64,000 nucleotides of DNA from Saturnia japonica (GCA_033032175.1 CM065317.1:19489279-19553278); one strand, 5' to 3'. Shown: positions 23,450 through 33,725, counted from the stretch's first letter. Numbers and translations: made by a program. The notes: a model not told the origin generated them from the letters alone.

Positions 23450-23640
23450 TCGCCTTGTGGCCACGTGACGCAGTGATAGTGGGCCACTATTACTATTGAA
23501 GCGAGGAGTTGTGGGTTCGATCTCAAAACATCACTAACATTTGTCATCTTTGTTATTTCTAAGTTTTAAATATACGTATGTATATCAGCTGTTTACCTGT
23601 GTACCTATGCCAAATAAATATTCAAAAATTCTGTGATTCT
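23450..23640 (+). repeat. tRNA-derived SINE-like repeat, family S2
   Basis: The left part reads 'gtgacgcagtgatagtggg', close to a tRNA box A, and about 40 bases later 'gggttcgatctc', a good box B. This spacing is that of a tRNA gene, but cloverleaf stems do not close. It is followed by an AT-rich body and 'ccaaataaatattc'. A single copy was seen. Confidence 0.5.
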
Positions 23641-24420
23641 GTTTTACATTGATTATAGAAAGCTACTCATTTGAAACTTATTTCTTACAATAAATGAACA
23701 TAATTACGTCAAACTTCAAAGCTAAAGTAATAAATTGAAACAAATTTAATACCAATTGCCTTAGAATTAAGTATTAACACATATATTTCATAAAGGGCCC
23801 CACTGAATAAATCCAACTGAGTACACGTTCAATGTTTGAATTCATTGGGTCGTGGTGTTTTATTTGATTCTTCAACCTATGGAAATAGTATTATAAAATA
23901 TGTAGGCTACACGGCGTCCGAGGGATTTAACTCTTATCAAGTATTTCAATAAGATAATTTAGAAATGAACAATCCTAAACGTCTTTTTGTATAGAAAAGA
24001 AATTAAAAAGATTTTCATTACTAGGATAAATATTTGAAAATTTCACAAAAATACCTAAGTTTTGTTAAGCGCCTGAAAGACTTTTTGATATTAAAGTAAG
24101 TCATAATTAAATATTTGCTATTTTGTGTGTATATTATAAATAGAAGTTTACTCAGTTATTAAATAACACGCCCTTTTACCTTTGACATCTTAAGTATTTT
24201 CAATATGAAGGTCCCTAAGCCCACTTAGTGTATATGTGTAGAGCATGTCTGAACTATGTTTGTAATTTTTTTATTTAAATATACTAAGTTATTCACTAAA
24301 CCTAATATGAATATGTCCAGTCTAATCTTTGTCTTCACTTTATTTATTTTTAATCGTCAAAGTTTTGGACTTAAGGACTTCTGCATCGGCACCTTATATA
24401 GTCATGATGCTGCAAACTAA
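23641..24420. other. AT-rich non-coding stretch
   Basis: Nothing recognised. Confidence 0.35.
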
Positions 24421-24424
24421 ACAG

Positions 24425-24760
24425 TAAAACACTTTTAATTGAAACTCTTGGTCTCCGACACTAAACGACGCCATCTCTGTCTACACAGCATCGTCTCCCG
24501 CCACTTATCCACTGGAAGTTCTCGTAGATCTTTTTCTACAGCGTCGAACCATCTGTATCTTGTAGGTCCGACGGGTCTTCGACAAAGTATATGAACCACA
24601 TAGGTACATATTTTTTGTCGCTCGATCCTCTCCAGTTATCTCAATATGACCGAGCCACGTAAGACGATGCGCGTTAATCTCTCCGATAATGTGTGGCTTG
24701 ATTTCCAAGTTTTTGAGCATCGTCCATGACTCATCTTCTCTCTCTTCGTCGGTCCCAAGA
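24425..24760 (-). pseudogene. LINE reverse-transcriptase C-terminal relic (RTE-like)
   Basis: The minus-strand frames give 'RLTWLGHIEITGEDRATK', then segments corresponding to a 'GRPRYRWMDAVEADLREL'-type tail broken by frameshifts. This is the typical C-terminal end of RTE-type LINE ORFs. The catalytic part is missing. Confidence 0.6.
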
Positions 24761-25084
24761 TTTTTCTAAATACATGATTGAAATTTTACTACAGGCATTA
24801 CTGATTTATAATCTATCAAGTACCTACGACTTTTTTAAAGTTTTTTTGGCGGAATCATTTAGTTGATTTATTTTTTTTATCCATTTTGTATTGTTTGACC
24901 CTACCTATATTGTGTAATACGAGTGGCACTTTAGAAATAATATAACATGAACCATGTCCATGTGGATGTGTACATGTGGTGCATGTGATATCTGGATGTG
25001 ATTCCCTCTCTGTACATCTACTGAATATGATAATAACTGTATATAATTTAATACTGTAAAAACTATTTAAAAAAAAGATAATAA

Positions 25085-25235
25085 CATGTTGATAAACCCG
25101 ATCGAGTTTCTTGTCGGTTCTTCTCGATGGCTGAGATGTTTTCCGAACCGGTGATAGTGTTTTGATATTCATAAGTGCCTTCTTAGGGCCTAAATTGAAT
25201 AAAAAGTATTTTGACTTTTTGAATGAATTCTGAGA
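25085..25235 (+). repeat. Retroelement 3' tail, family O
   Basis: It reads 'gagtttcttgtcggttcttc', 'cttcttagggcctaaattga', then 'ataaaaagtattttgac', in the same order as the other family O copies. The final A/T-rich run is typical of a reverse-transcribed 3' end. Confidence 0.55.
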
Positions 25236-25345
25236 TGCCACAAAAATTTACTAGAAAGTTCTAACAAGGAAGCCGCCATTTTGTTAGAATAATAAAACCA
25301 TCATAGGACACTATATTCATCGGTAGTGGCAGTAATTGTCAGTTA
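25236..25345 (-). repeat. Fragment of repeat family P
   Basis: 'atgccacaaaaatttact', 'gaaagttctaacaagg' and the 'ggcagtaa' region appear inverted at 60165-60290. A diverged copy is at 62700-62780. Confidence 0.45.
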
Positions 25346-25684
25346 TTCAAAATGTTCGTATCCTAAAGGAATCCTAAGGATAATAGCTGACCGGGAACTG
25401 TCAAGCTTTAATTAGTTAACCAATCAGATCCAATTTTAATTGCATATTTTCATTTGCACTTAGAACTATATACGTTATACCACAATTGATAGGCTATAAA
25501 TTCCAAAATAATTTTAGAAATATGAAAAAAAATTATTCAAAAATTTATATCTTAATTTTTCACAACCGATTTTAACTAAAATTTATTTATAGGGAATATA
25601 TATGATTCCGAAATTAATCAGCTATAAAAATTATCGATTACACTTTCAATAAATAATAATATGTGGTTAGAGTTGTGTGTGGAT

Positions 25685-25708
25685 AGATCAGTCAGTCAGT
25701 CAGTCAGT
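25685..25708 (+). repeat. (GTCA)n microsatellite
   Basis: Five consecutive CAGT/GTCA units occur at the end of a retroelement-like 3' segment ('cacaaccgattttaacta' upstream). Confidence 0.6.
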
Positions 25709-25888
25709 TACGGTTTCCGTTTATATATATTTAGATACGATAATTTAAACATTCTAAGAATTCAAAAGATAGGTCGACTGTAGCAGAAATTGCTAAAGTT
25801 AGGTTTGTTGGTCCAATATACGGAAATGTGTGAGTTTCGACATCGCTGGTACGATTACTACCGCAGTACCACCAGTACCAGTATGAGG

Positions 25889-26034
25889 TTAAAACCTGAG
25901 TCAAACATTAAAACCTGAGTCAAACATTAAAACCTGAGTCAAACATTAAAACCCGAGTAGTCAAACATTAAAATCTGAGTCAAACAATAAAACCTGAGTC
26001 AAACATTAAAACCTAAGTCAAACATTAAAACCTA
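25889..26034 (+). repeat. 19-base minisatellite, about 7.5 copies
   Basis: Units of 'ttaaaacctgagtcaaaca' are repeated head to tail. One unit is 22 bases because of an inserted 'tag', and several carry single-base changes. There are no spacers between units. Confidence 0.85.
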
Positions 26035-26119
26035 TAAAGAATATTAAAGAAAAAGATTTTAAACTTGAATGTGGTGACAATCAAACCAGTCCCTACCACC
26101 ATGCTATAGTTTTATCATG

Positions 26120-26745
26120 ATATTTTCCTTCACTCTTGTCTAGAAGTTGTTGATGAATATGTCTACCTGGGACAAACAGTCCAGTTAAGTAGGTCCAACT
26201 TTGAAAAGGAGGTCAGTCTACGAATCCAACTCGGCTGGGCAGCGTTCGGGAAACTGCGCGACGTCTTCTCGTCTAAAATACCTCAGTGCCTCAAGACGAA
26301 AGTCTTTGACCAATGTGTGTTGCCAGTGATGACATACGGCACAGAGACGTGGTCGCTCACTGTGGGCCTCATAAGAAAGCTCAAGGTCGCTCAGCGAGCT
26401 ATTGAGAGGGCTATGCTTGGTGTTTCTCTACGAGATCGAATCAGAAATGAGGAGATCCGTAGACAAACTAAGGTCACCGACATAGCCAAAAGGATTAGCA
26501 AGTTGAAGCGGCAGTGGGCGGGGCACATAGTTCGGAGAACTGACGGCCGATGGGGCAGAAAGGTTCTCGGGTGGAGACCACGCATCGGAAAGTGCAGCGT
26601 AGGACGGCCCCCCCACTAGATGGAAAGACGACCTAATAAAGGTCGCTGGGAGTCGTTGGGTGCAGGCCGCACAACATCGGTCGCACTGGAGATCTATGGG
26701 GGAGTCCTATATTCAACAGTGGACGTCCTGCGGCTGAAATGATGA
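26120..26745 (+). pseudogene. RTE-like LINE: 3' end of the reverse-transcriptase ORF
   Basis: An almost intact frame covers the C-terminal part of a retrotransposon polyprotein: 'EYVYLGQTVQLSRSNFEKEV', 'RIQLGWAAFGKLRDVF', 'LPVMTYGTETWSLT', 'KRQWAGHIVRRTDGRWGRKV', ending near 'QQWTSCG' and a stop. The (ATG)n run that follows (26740-26756) is the microsatellite tail usual in this LINE group. The element is 5'-truncated; one frameshift at the CCCCCC run near 26612 separates the 'GRPP' from the 'RWKDDLIKVAG' segment. Among the relics here it is the best preserved and probably the youngest. Confidence 0.8.
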
Positions 26746-27279
26746 TGATGATGATTTTTCTTCACCGAAAGCTTCATTCGAATCCAAGCGCAAGTTAAAA
26801 TCAACATACAAAATAAATAGAAACAACATTATTAGTACCTATATGAAAACAAATAATGAAAGGACAACTGAACTGGCGTATTAATTTATTTGGGTCCGGA
26901 CCCTCTGGCGTATCGTTATAAAGGTTCTTTGCAATTTATACCGCTTAATATGATTACAAATTTTAACTGAATAGAGAACAAGACAATTTTCAACAAAAAA
27001 GAAAATTAAGTTCAATGATTTTAAGGTGATCCCTGGTATATCTCCGAAGTCTAAGGTCCAATGCCAATGAAACCCACAACATGTCAAATTAACATCCAGC
27101 CAAAAACTCGAAAAAAAGAGTCGTCCAAATCAGTTGATAAACAAAAAATTTATGGCTGAATATCCATTTAAAAATACATCTCAGTTGAATTCGGTTGGAA
27201 AGGGAGAGGTTTTTAATTCAATTGTATTTTTTTATAGAATTTCATGCATAACATCTATATTAGTGCCATAGGTATCATA

Positions 27280-27430
27280 AGCGCATTGCCGACCTCGAAC
27301 ACTAGGAGTGAGCCTAAGAGCTCTGGAAACCCTATTCACCGCAGGAACACACCACAAGGTCATTTGCCTGAGATAACCAGACGTGTTGACTCAAGTAAAG
27401 AGAAAACTACAAAGATATATCTCTCAGTCC
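27280..27430 (-). repeat. Interspersed repeat family F fragment
   Basis: On the minus strand it carries 'ggtgaatagggtttccagag', the hallmark of the family F copy at 56640-56945. It directly precedes the LTR element at 27451. Confidence 0.5.
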
Positions 27431-27450
27431 TACCTGTCTTTTAATAAAGA

Positions 27451-27652
27451 TGTAGAAGAACTATTGCAAAGGGAGGATCCTCCGACCAGACGGGTGTTAT
27501 GTCTGGCGGGCAGCTGCCCAACGGTTGTAGTCGGGTTCTTGTATATATACTCAACGATTGAGTTAATTTCTAAAGCGCAATGTAGGATAGTAGGATGCGT
27601 CTTATGTGGCTCGATAGATATCGCTATGTGTCGCTATGTAGATGTCGCCACA
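27451..27652 (+). repeat. 5' LTR of TRIM-like element A
   Basis: The 202-base LTR contains the palindrome ggaggatcctcc (27472-27483), a CCAGAC/GTCTGG hairpin and an interrupted gggcagctgccc-like palindrome. It carries an extra 'tgtcgctatg' unit relative to the 3' LTR. Confidence 0.8.
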
Positions 27653-27736
27653 TCACTCCCCTCCGAGACCGGAGGTCGATAGCAGGTTGAGTCGTCCATA
27701 CATCTTGTGATGCTTGCCGGGCCAGTGGAATGTTCT

Positions 27737-27880
27737 AGTGAGTCGGAACTGTCTGCGGTGATGCCCCAGTGAGTCGGAGTGATGCCCCAGTGAGTCGGGG
27801 TGATGCCCCCAGTGAGTCGGGGTGATACCTCAGTGAGTCGGGGTGATGCTGCAAGAATGCTCCAGTGAGTCGGAGTGTTG
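27737..27880 (+). repeat. Minisatellite inside the TRIM-like element
   Basis: AGTGAGTCGG recurs at 27737, 27768, 27789, 27811, 27832 and 27863, mostly every 21-22 bases as 'cagtgagtcggggtgatgcc'. The homologous interior of the array at 58161-60116 keeps only a few diverged units, so the expansion is specific to this subfamily or copy. Confidence 0.75.
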
Positions 27881-28162
27881 CAGTGCTGCGTAGTGACTGG
27901 CTGCTGCGTCGACCAGGAAAGAAGTGCGTCTCTGCTTGCTGATCGGCCGAAGTGCAGTGTGCTGTGCCAAGGTCGCTGAGAAGGCTATGGGGCTGATCAG
28001 GAATGCGCGTCCGCTGCATGCTGGTGGTCAGGTTACCCGTAGTAGCCGTGGATGCTGGCTGGCTGTATGACTCGCTGCTCGAAAGCTTGTGGAAGTGTAG
28101 ATGACGTCACGATGTAGCTGTGCGAAGAAGGTTGCGCTGACGTTCATGCTCGGGGTCACCAG

Positions 28163-28354
28163 TGTAGAAGAACTATTACAAAGGGAGGATCCTCCGACCA
28201 GACGGGTGTTATGTCTGGCGGGCAGCTGCCCTACGGTTGTAGTCGGGTTCTTGTATATATACTCAACGATTGAGTTAATTTCTATAGCGCAATGTAGGAT
28301 AGTAGGATGCGTCTTATGTGGCTCGATAGATGTCGCTATGTAGATGTCACCACT
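28163..28354 (+). repeat. 3' LTR of TRIM-like element A
   Basis: It is nearly identical to the 5' LTR apart from a few substitutions and the missing 'tgtcgctatg' unit. The target duplication AAGA follows. Confidence 0.8.
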
Positions 28355-28358
28355 AAGA

Positions 28359-28839
28359 CTTGCTGTGCCCGCGGCTTCCCTCACGTGAACTACAGAATGC
28401 CCGCGCGAATATTGCTCCTCCGCTCCCAGCTATTTTAAAGACAAAAATGCGTATTGTAGGCGTTCCTTAGAAGAAAGATGAATACTTTTGCAAACTTTTT
28501 TGTTGGTGTTTTTAATGCCTACAATTATTTAGTACATTAATTTGCTGTATCTTTTATGGTTTACCAGGACCAGTTTTTATTTATTTTTGCGAAACCCTAA
28601 TTATATTTTAAAAATAAAAGTAGCCTAAGTTACACCCTATAAAATCAGATATCTACCAGTGAAAGTCCCGTCGAAATCGATCTAACCGCTTCGGAGATTA
28701 CTTGGAACTAACAGACAGACAAAAATTTTAAAATTTGAATTTTTGTTATTGGTATCGCTTATACCTTCATACGGAGTTTAGTAAAAAGCTGTTATTTGGA
28801 CATTACAAACTGACACTTTAATTTTATTAATTATATAGA
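28359..28839 (-). mobile_element. Non-autonomous Helitron-like element, family H2, copy A
   Basis: On the minus strand it starts TC (28839) after an A and runs to a decayed CTAG (read as cttg at 28359). The body, including 'aaagtcccgtcgaaat' and 'aaaaatgcgtattgtaggcg', matches copies at 29498-29986, 35918-36465 and 53839-54376. The TRIM-like element inserted right at its terminus. Confidence 0.55.
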
Positions 28840-29497
28840 TAAAGAAAACGCAGTGAAATTCACAAGGGATGTTTTCAATTTATAACTATTGTATTCGTCC
28901 GGATACTCTCTCAATAGCCTATACGAAATTACCAATATTTTACAAAAGTTAGCTTACCACCGCATAACGATAAATACCTATTAGAAAAGTTAACCTTGCC
29001 CTTTTTAAATGCAATCAAGTATCAAGTTACTAAAATTTAAATTCAAAAGCGAGGGTCACGAAAATACAATCACTCGACTCAATCAAGTATAAACTAATTA
29101 CGACAAGTATAACATGAGGTTACGTTTCAAAGAAAGGTCATCCCAACCCAAAAATGTATAAAAGTAGCTTGTTTGTACAACTCTAAGTGTGTATGTACGA
29201 GTGATGAAACAGAATATCACAATAAAGATTCCACAAACATAACCTTCTCTATCTAAACACCATGTTGTCATTTCATACCAAGTTTGAAACCGTCGCATAT
29301 TTTATCTTCCTTTTTATCAGAATCCATTACCGCTTAACTGCTGTCACACTGACCCGCAAGCCTTAAGTCAACTGAATATAAAATAGCTGATTCAAAAAAA
29401 CGAAAAAACCAAAATACAGTCACTGTAACGATCTTATCGCCATGAACTGATCGGCAGATTCCGGAATGCGACATGCCTAAGCGAGCCACTGTATAAA
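28840..29497. other. AT-rich stretch between two inverted H2 copies
   Basis: No gene was recognised between these oppositely oriented Helitron-like copies. Confidence 0.35.
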
Positions 29498-29986
29498 TCT
29501 ATACAATTAATAACATTGAAGTGTCTGTTTGTAATGGCAAAATAACAGTTTTTTTACTAAATGCATATGAAGGTATATACGATACCTATAACAAAAAGCC
29601 CATTTTAAAATTTTTGTATGTTTGTCTGTCTGTCTGTTTGTTCTGAGACTTTCACTGACAGATAACTGATGATATAGGGAGTAAGTTAGGCTACTTTTAT
29701 TTTAGAAAAAGAATTAATTAATTTTATTTTAAAAAACTGGTCATGGTAAATCAATTCGGGCACTTAAATGGCTTATTCTAAGTAAACCATAAGAGATATA
29801 GCAAATCAATGTACCACATAATTATAAACATTAAAAAGGTCTACAAAAAAGTCCGGGAGATTATATATCTATCTTCTAAAGAACACCCACAATAAGCATT
29901 TTTGTTTTTAAATAGCCAGGAGCGGGGTAATAAAATTCGCGCGAGCATTTTGTAATCCACGTGAGCGAAGCCACAGGCACAGCTAG
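29498..29986 (+). mobile_element. Non-autonomous Helitron-like element, family H2, copy B
   Basis: It begins A|TCTATA at 29498 and ends CTAG|T at 29983-29986. Between lie 'gtgtctgtttgtaatggc', 'gagactttcactgacag' and 'cacgtgagcgaagccacagg'. Insertion between A and T without target duplication is the Helitron rule. No strong hairpin precedes the CTAG. Confidence 0.6.
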
Positions 29987-30329
29987 TCTATTTATAAATT
30001 AAAAATGCTAAATAAAAGTTCACGCATGAAATTGACAAATCGTAAGGACCTGATAGGAACTTATAGGCAGAGAAGGTTGTTTATACATACAATGACCACC
30101 AGCAGCCAAGAAAACCTCACGCAAGTATCAATCATAAATCAGGTATCTAATTACATGTTTAAAGTCCATACTAAGTGTATGTTTTTTTTGAATCAGTATA
30201 TTTTAATTATCTTCAGATGAAATGGAGAAATTTCAGTGCCTTTCTTAGAAGATTGTCAATCTTTATGATTTCACGACCGGAACATATCAAAGCTATTTCG
30301 AAGAGAAGTTGGACACAGATAATTTTTTT

Positions 30330-30510
30330 TTTTGAGTTTTCTATCTACTTGGGGTAGTCTGGTGGAATACCTTTACCCTACAGAAGATTGCTGCCAAATA
30401 GCCATTTACTGTGTTCCTGCGATGAATACGGTTTCCAGATTCAGTTCCAGATTAGTACACCTCTGCATAACCCTTGGAGGATGCAGCCGTGCTAGTATAA
30501 TATATATAAA
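30330..30510 (+). repeat. Interspersed repeat family F, partial copy
   Basis: 'ctacttggggtag', 'cctttaccctacagaa', 'gccaaatagcc' and 'gtgttcctgcgatgaatac' follow the order seen at 56680-56790. The right half is replaced by unrelated sequence. Confidence 0.5.
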
Positions 30511-31290
30511 ATAAGATTTTGAATCGTTTCATTACTTCACATGGACCTAATATGAAACCTATGGTCGAGGATAATGCTCAAAAAGATTTTGGTTGCATTC
30601 TAGCAGCAAACGTATTGGCTTAAAAGTTAAAGGATGTGGTTCATATCTATTTGAAGACATTGCATTTTAATCAATACAATTATTACCAACATAGAGGTGT
30701 TCCTGCAAGAGATATACGGTTATAAAACGATGGAGACTGTCGGAGGTGACAATTCAAGTCAACTATTACCATTGCTTAAAACTAAACAAGTAATGGGCCA
30801 AAAATATTAAATTATAATAACTAATCCAGAGCTTAAAAAATATTATTAAAAATACTTTTAAAAATAAGCTTTTTATAGAATATTCAATTTTTTTAAAAGC
30901 TTGTAACGCGCAAGTTACTTATTTATTTTAAATTTCGCTATCCCCCTCTTTTATTTGCGCAACAAAGCTTTTAAAATTATTGAAATATTGAATAAATAGC
31001 TTGTTTTTATAAGTTTTCTTATTTCATATTTTTTCTTATTCTTCTTGGCAATCCCTTTAATTTGATAACCATATTATGGGAATTCATAAAAAATAACTGG
31101 TCCGCAATCTTTTGGAATCCGCCATATTGGATTTAGAATGGCGTCACGTGATCCAAAATAAAACCTAAAACTTCAGCTCAATCAGTTCGGGATAACTAAC
31201 AAAGCAAATTAAATAAAAGCTTGTAAAAACAGAATGAAAATGAAGTTTATCATAATATTATCACCTAAAACAAAACAGATAGAGTAATAA
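30511..31290. other. AT-rich non-coding stretch
   Basis: Nothing recognised. It contains the downstream flank of the minus-strand gene at 31318. Confidence 0.35.
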
Positions 31291-31295
31291 ATAAG

Positions 31296-31301
31296 TTTAT
31301 T
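31296..31301 (-). terminator. Polyadenylation signal AATAAA (minus)
   Basis: The hexamer lies about 17 bases after the stop codon of the minus-strand gene, implying a very short 3' UTR if used. Confidence 0.4.
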
Positions 31302-31317
31302 TTAAATAATTCTGTGT

Positions 31318-31926
31318 TCATTTCCCATATGCATAATATCCATGCCCAGCCCCGTGTCCGCCAAAAAATAATCCAGTTCCGTATCCACCGTAAAATGTAC
31401 GGTATCTATTCTGTTCTTCGAAATTGTCCTCTTTCTTCTCCATCGCTACCCTATAGTGTCCAAGCTTCTCTGTCTTCCTCGTGTCCGTTTGCAGCGGTAT
31501 CACCGACAGGTCATGCACGGGCACCAAGTTGTGATGGATCGGAAGGAAAATTGGAATTAAGGGCGTTGGGTGAGTAATATTGGAAGATGTATGGGAAACG
31601 GTTTGTGTGAGTACTGGGATTTTGATATTATCATGTGTTATTATATGGTTGAAATTAGTATGAACAGAGCTATGGTGGACGTTAGACTGAGCTGGTAACA
31701 CGTGGAGCAAATGCTGATGTAAAGGTATTACTGGTAAGTTGGGTCCTTTCTTCTTTCGCACCACTTTAGGGAGTGTAGCAAGAATATTTGCTGGGTTTAA
31801 GTGGACTGCTTCATGTGTGATCAGTATCGGAAGACTGTTCGTCGATAGTGAACGCTTATATAAGGGTATGTTGTCAACTTGTTGAAGACCAGCTAAGATG
31901 AATATCATTATCAGGGTTGCCAACAT
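31318..31926 (-). CDS. Secreted His/Pro/Ile-rich protein with Gly/Tyr tail
   Basis: The 202-residue frame opens with 'MLATLIMIFILAGLQQ', a classical signal peptide. A strong acceptor (tttctatttacag) ends exactly before this ATG, so I place the start at 31926 and infer a 5' UTR intron; the longer ORF reaching 31977 reads through that intron. After the signal peptide come a Leu/Ile/Pro-rich part with basic 'VVRKKKGP', a His-rich middle ('LHQHLLHVLP', 'NVHHSSVHTNFNH'), a charged stretch 'MEKKEDNFEEQNRYR' and the tail 'YGGYGTGLFFGGHGAGHG'. There is no known catalytic domain and no cysteine. The composition suggests an extracellular matrix, cuticle or eggshell protein. If an upstream exon also codes, the signal peptide could be slightly longer. 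Confidence 0.7.
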   Translation of the reverse strand: MLATLIMIFILAGLQQVDNIPLYKRSLSTNSLPILITHEAVHLNPANILATLPKVVRKKKGPNLPVIPLHQHLLHVLPAQSNVHHSSVHTNFNHIITHDNIKIPVLTQTVSHTSSNITHPTPLIPIFLPIHHNLVPVHDLSVIPLQTDTRKTEKLGHYRVAMEKKEDNFEEQNRYRTFYGGYGTGLFFGGHGAGHGYYAYGK

Positions 31927-33065
31927 CTGTAAATAGAAATATTTAAAATAAATTGAACTCGGCAGCAATAAATACAATAAATTTTAAATATTTAGAAAGA
32001 CAAATAGAATGATCAAATAAGGGACTCTAAGTAATTTTGGAATTAGATAGTTGTGTGTGGAAATATATCCTTTGATAATGAAAAATAAGTATTGGCATAA
32101 TTATAAAATGTACAACAAAATCATAAATCAATTTATCCACAAATCAAAAGCAACTTTTTCTATATTAAACTAATAACTCGTAATTATACCAGAGTTCAAC
32201 GGAAGCTGTGCGGCGATTAAAGCCTTCGATTTGGATGAAAATATTATATAAAATTAATATACGATGTATTTTAGTTCTAGTTAGGCGTTCTAAATATGTA
32301 TTTATTTTTAGAATCATAATGTCTTTATAAATATATTTACAAAATTATATATTAAGTCTTCCCATATAAAATCCTAAAATCAGCACTTTTTAATCTTCAA
32401 CTAAATATAAACGGTTCTTTGATGTAAAGTCATCAATTAACTTTATAGAAATAAATGAATTGTCAGTCCAGTCTATACGAAAAGAATAAATGTAAAAATA
32501 TTTATAAAAATCAAACAATAATGAACATATTAACATATTTTAATACCGTTAAAATGTAAATAATTCAAAATAGTTTGCATATAAATTTAATAATATTATG
32601 TTGATATTGGAAAGTTGCCTAAACAAGCACTGTGTCCGCCGTGTGGCCGCTACCACTCGAGTCGCATACTCGCCGACGCGCGAGGTCGACCTCTAACAGC
32701 AAATTGATTGCAATTAATCATATTAGGCTTTCACAGCCGACCCCGCGTAAAAGTAATGCTATATTAACAGTCTCATTAGTCTAGTGTTCGTAAGCGCGAC
32801 TGCTATGATCGTTTCCCAGGTCGAGCAAAGTGTTATTGGGTTTTTCTATGAAATTCTCAATAGCAGCTCGCAGTTTGGCTTTCTGCCCGATTAATGGTAA
32901 TAGACTCGCCCTCTATTATCTAAGCACCTACCCTTGAACTGTATGTGTACATTACTACACCTCTACCTAACCCTTCGGGATACAGGCGTGGTGGTATGTT
33001 ATGTTATATTTATCACATGACTGATGGATATCATAGAAAATGTACTTCAATTTTATACTATTATA
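31927..33065. other. AT-rich upstream region of the minus-strand gene
   Basis: The promoter and first exon of the gene at 31318-31926 should lie here or further right, but no convincing TATA/donor pair was fixed. A GC-rich patch at 32630-32700 ('ctaccactcgagtcgcat') stands out from the AT-rich surroundings. Confidence 0.35.
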
Positions 33066-33069
33066 GCAC

Positions 33070-33360
33070 TGAAGTAACGATAGCACAGGTAGCGTGTACG
33101 GATATCGCGTTGATCGACAAGAGTTCGAATCCCTGCATTAATGATCCTAAGCTTTCGGTGAAGGAAAACATTGTTATCAAATAATAACATGGTGGTAGGG
33201 TTTTTTCTAATGAAAATCAATTGTCAAGCATTAATAGTTTTGTTCCGGAAGCTGCTCTTAAAAGCCAGTTTTCCACTAAGCTTAGCGTGTTACCATCTTC
33301 GACTATATCGTCACTTAAGATCAGGTGATGACCCTAAACTTAGAACAATAAAAAATACAT
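33070..33360 (+). repeat. SINE-like repeat, family S1
   Basis: 'acaggtagcgtgtacgg' and 'gagttcgaatccctgc' give degenerate box A and good box B positions. The body matches 14343-14570 and 125-405. It ends 4 bases before a Helitron-like element. Confidence 0.58.
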
Positions 33361-33364
33361 TCAA

Positions 33365-33725
33365 TCTATAAATTAATACGTGAAGCAAAATCTTTCTACC
33401 CCTTTTTAAGCGTATTGCGTGCACGGAAGACTGTGAGATTTGGGATGGTTAAAGTTTATATGGAGAAGGAGTGTAGAAAGTTAAAATTTATCTATAATAT
33501 TTGTTACTAATGCATGAAATAAAATAAATTAATACTGTAAATCCTAACACGACCAGTGCCATTGAACTTAGACCCCCCAAAATATTGACATTGTCACTCA
33601 ACGAAAAGTGACAGCAAGTGATGTGGATAATAACTCATTGTTTATGAACACTGTAAATGTCAAATAGAAAATATTCTATGCTCAAAAAGTTGCTGGTCGA
33701 ATTTCGAGCTTAGGGCGATCGCTAG
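33365..33725 (+). mobile_element. Non-autonomous Helitron-like element, family H1, copy 3 (complete)
   Basis: This 361-base copy starts A|TCTATA (33365) and ends CTAG (33722-33725) followed by T. The near-perfect palindrome at 33695-33709 lies 12 bases before the CTAG. It is the reverse orientation of copies 1 and 2 and the best defined of the family. Confidence 0.7.

Larger units (their letters stand above)
27451..28354 (+). mobile_element. TRIM-like non-autonomous LTR element, subfamily A, complete
   Basis: Two direct LTRs (27451-27652 and 28163-28354) flank a 510-base interior, and the whole 904 bases are bounded by the 4-base target duplication AAGA (27447-27450 and 28355-28358). The LTRs begin TGTAG; the first ends CCACA and the second CCACT, so its last base has decayed. 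There is no gag, protease, reverse transcriptase or integrase reading frame, and ORFs crossing it are not protein-like. Short LTRs, a short non-coding interior and a 4-base duplication fit terminal-repeat retrotransposons in miniature, moved by proteins of an autonomous LTR element not seen here. Neither a tRNA-primer site nor a polypurine tract was recognised. It is much richer in GC than its surroundings. Confidence 0.82.

Noticed and set aside
23450..23540. tRNA gene
   Set aside because: Box A and box B are recognisable, but the acceptor and anticodon stems do not pair and an AT-rich body follows; a tRNA-derived SINE fits better.
25889..26034. CRISPR-like array
   Set aside because: Units are head to tail with no spacers, in a eukaryotic context.
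26317..26619. Host gene encoded by the 100-codon ORF
   Set aside because: The sequence is the C-terminal part of a LINE polyprotein with an (ATG)n tail.
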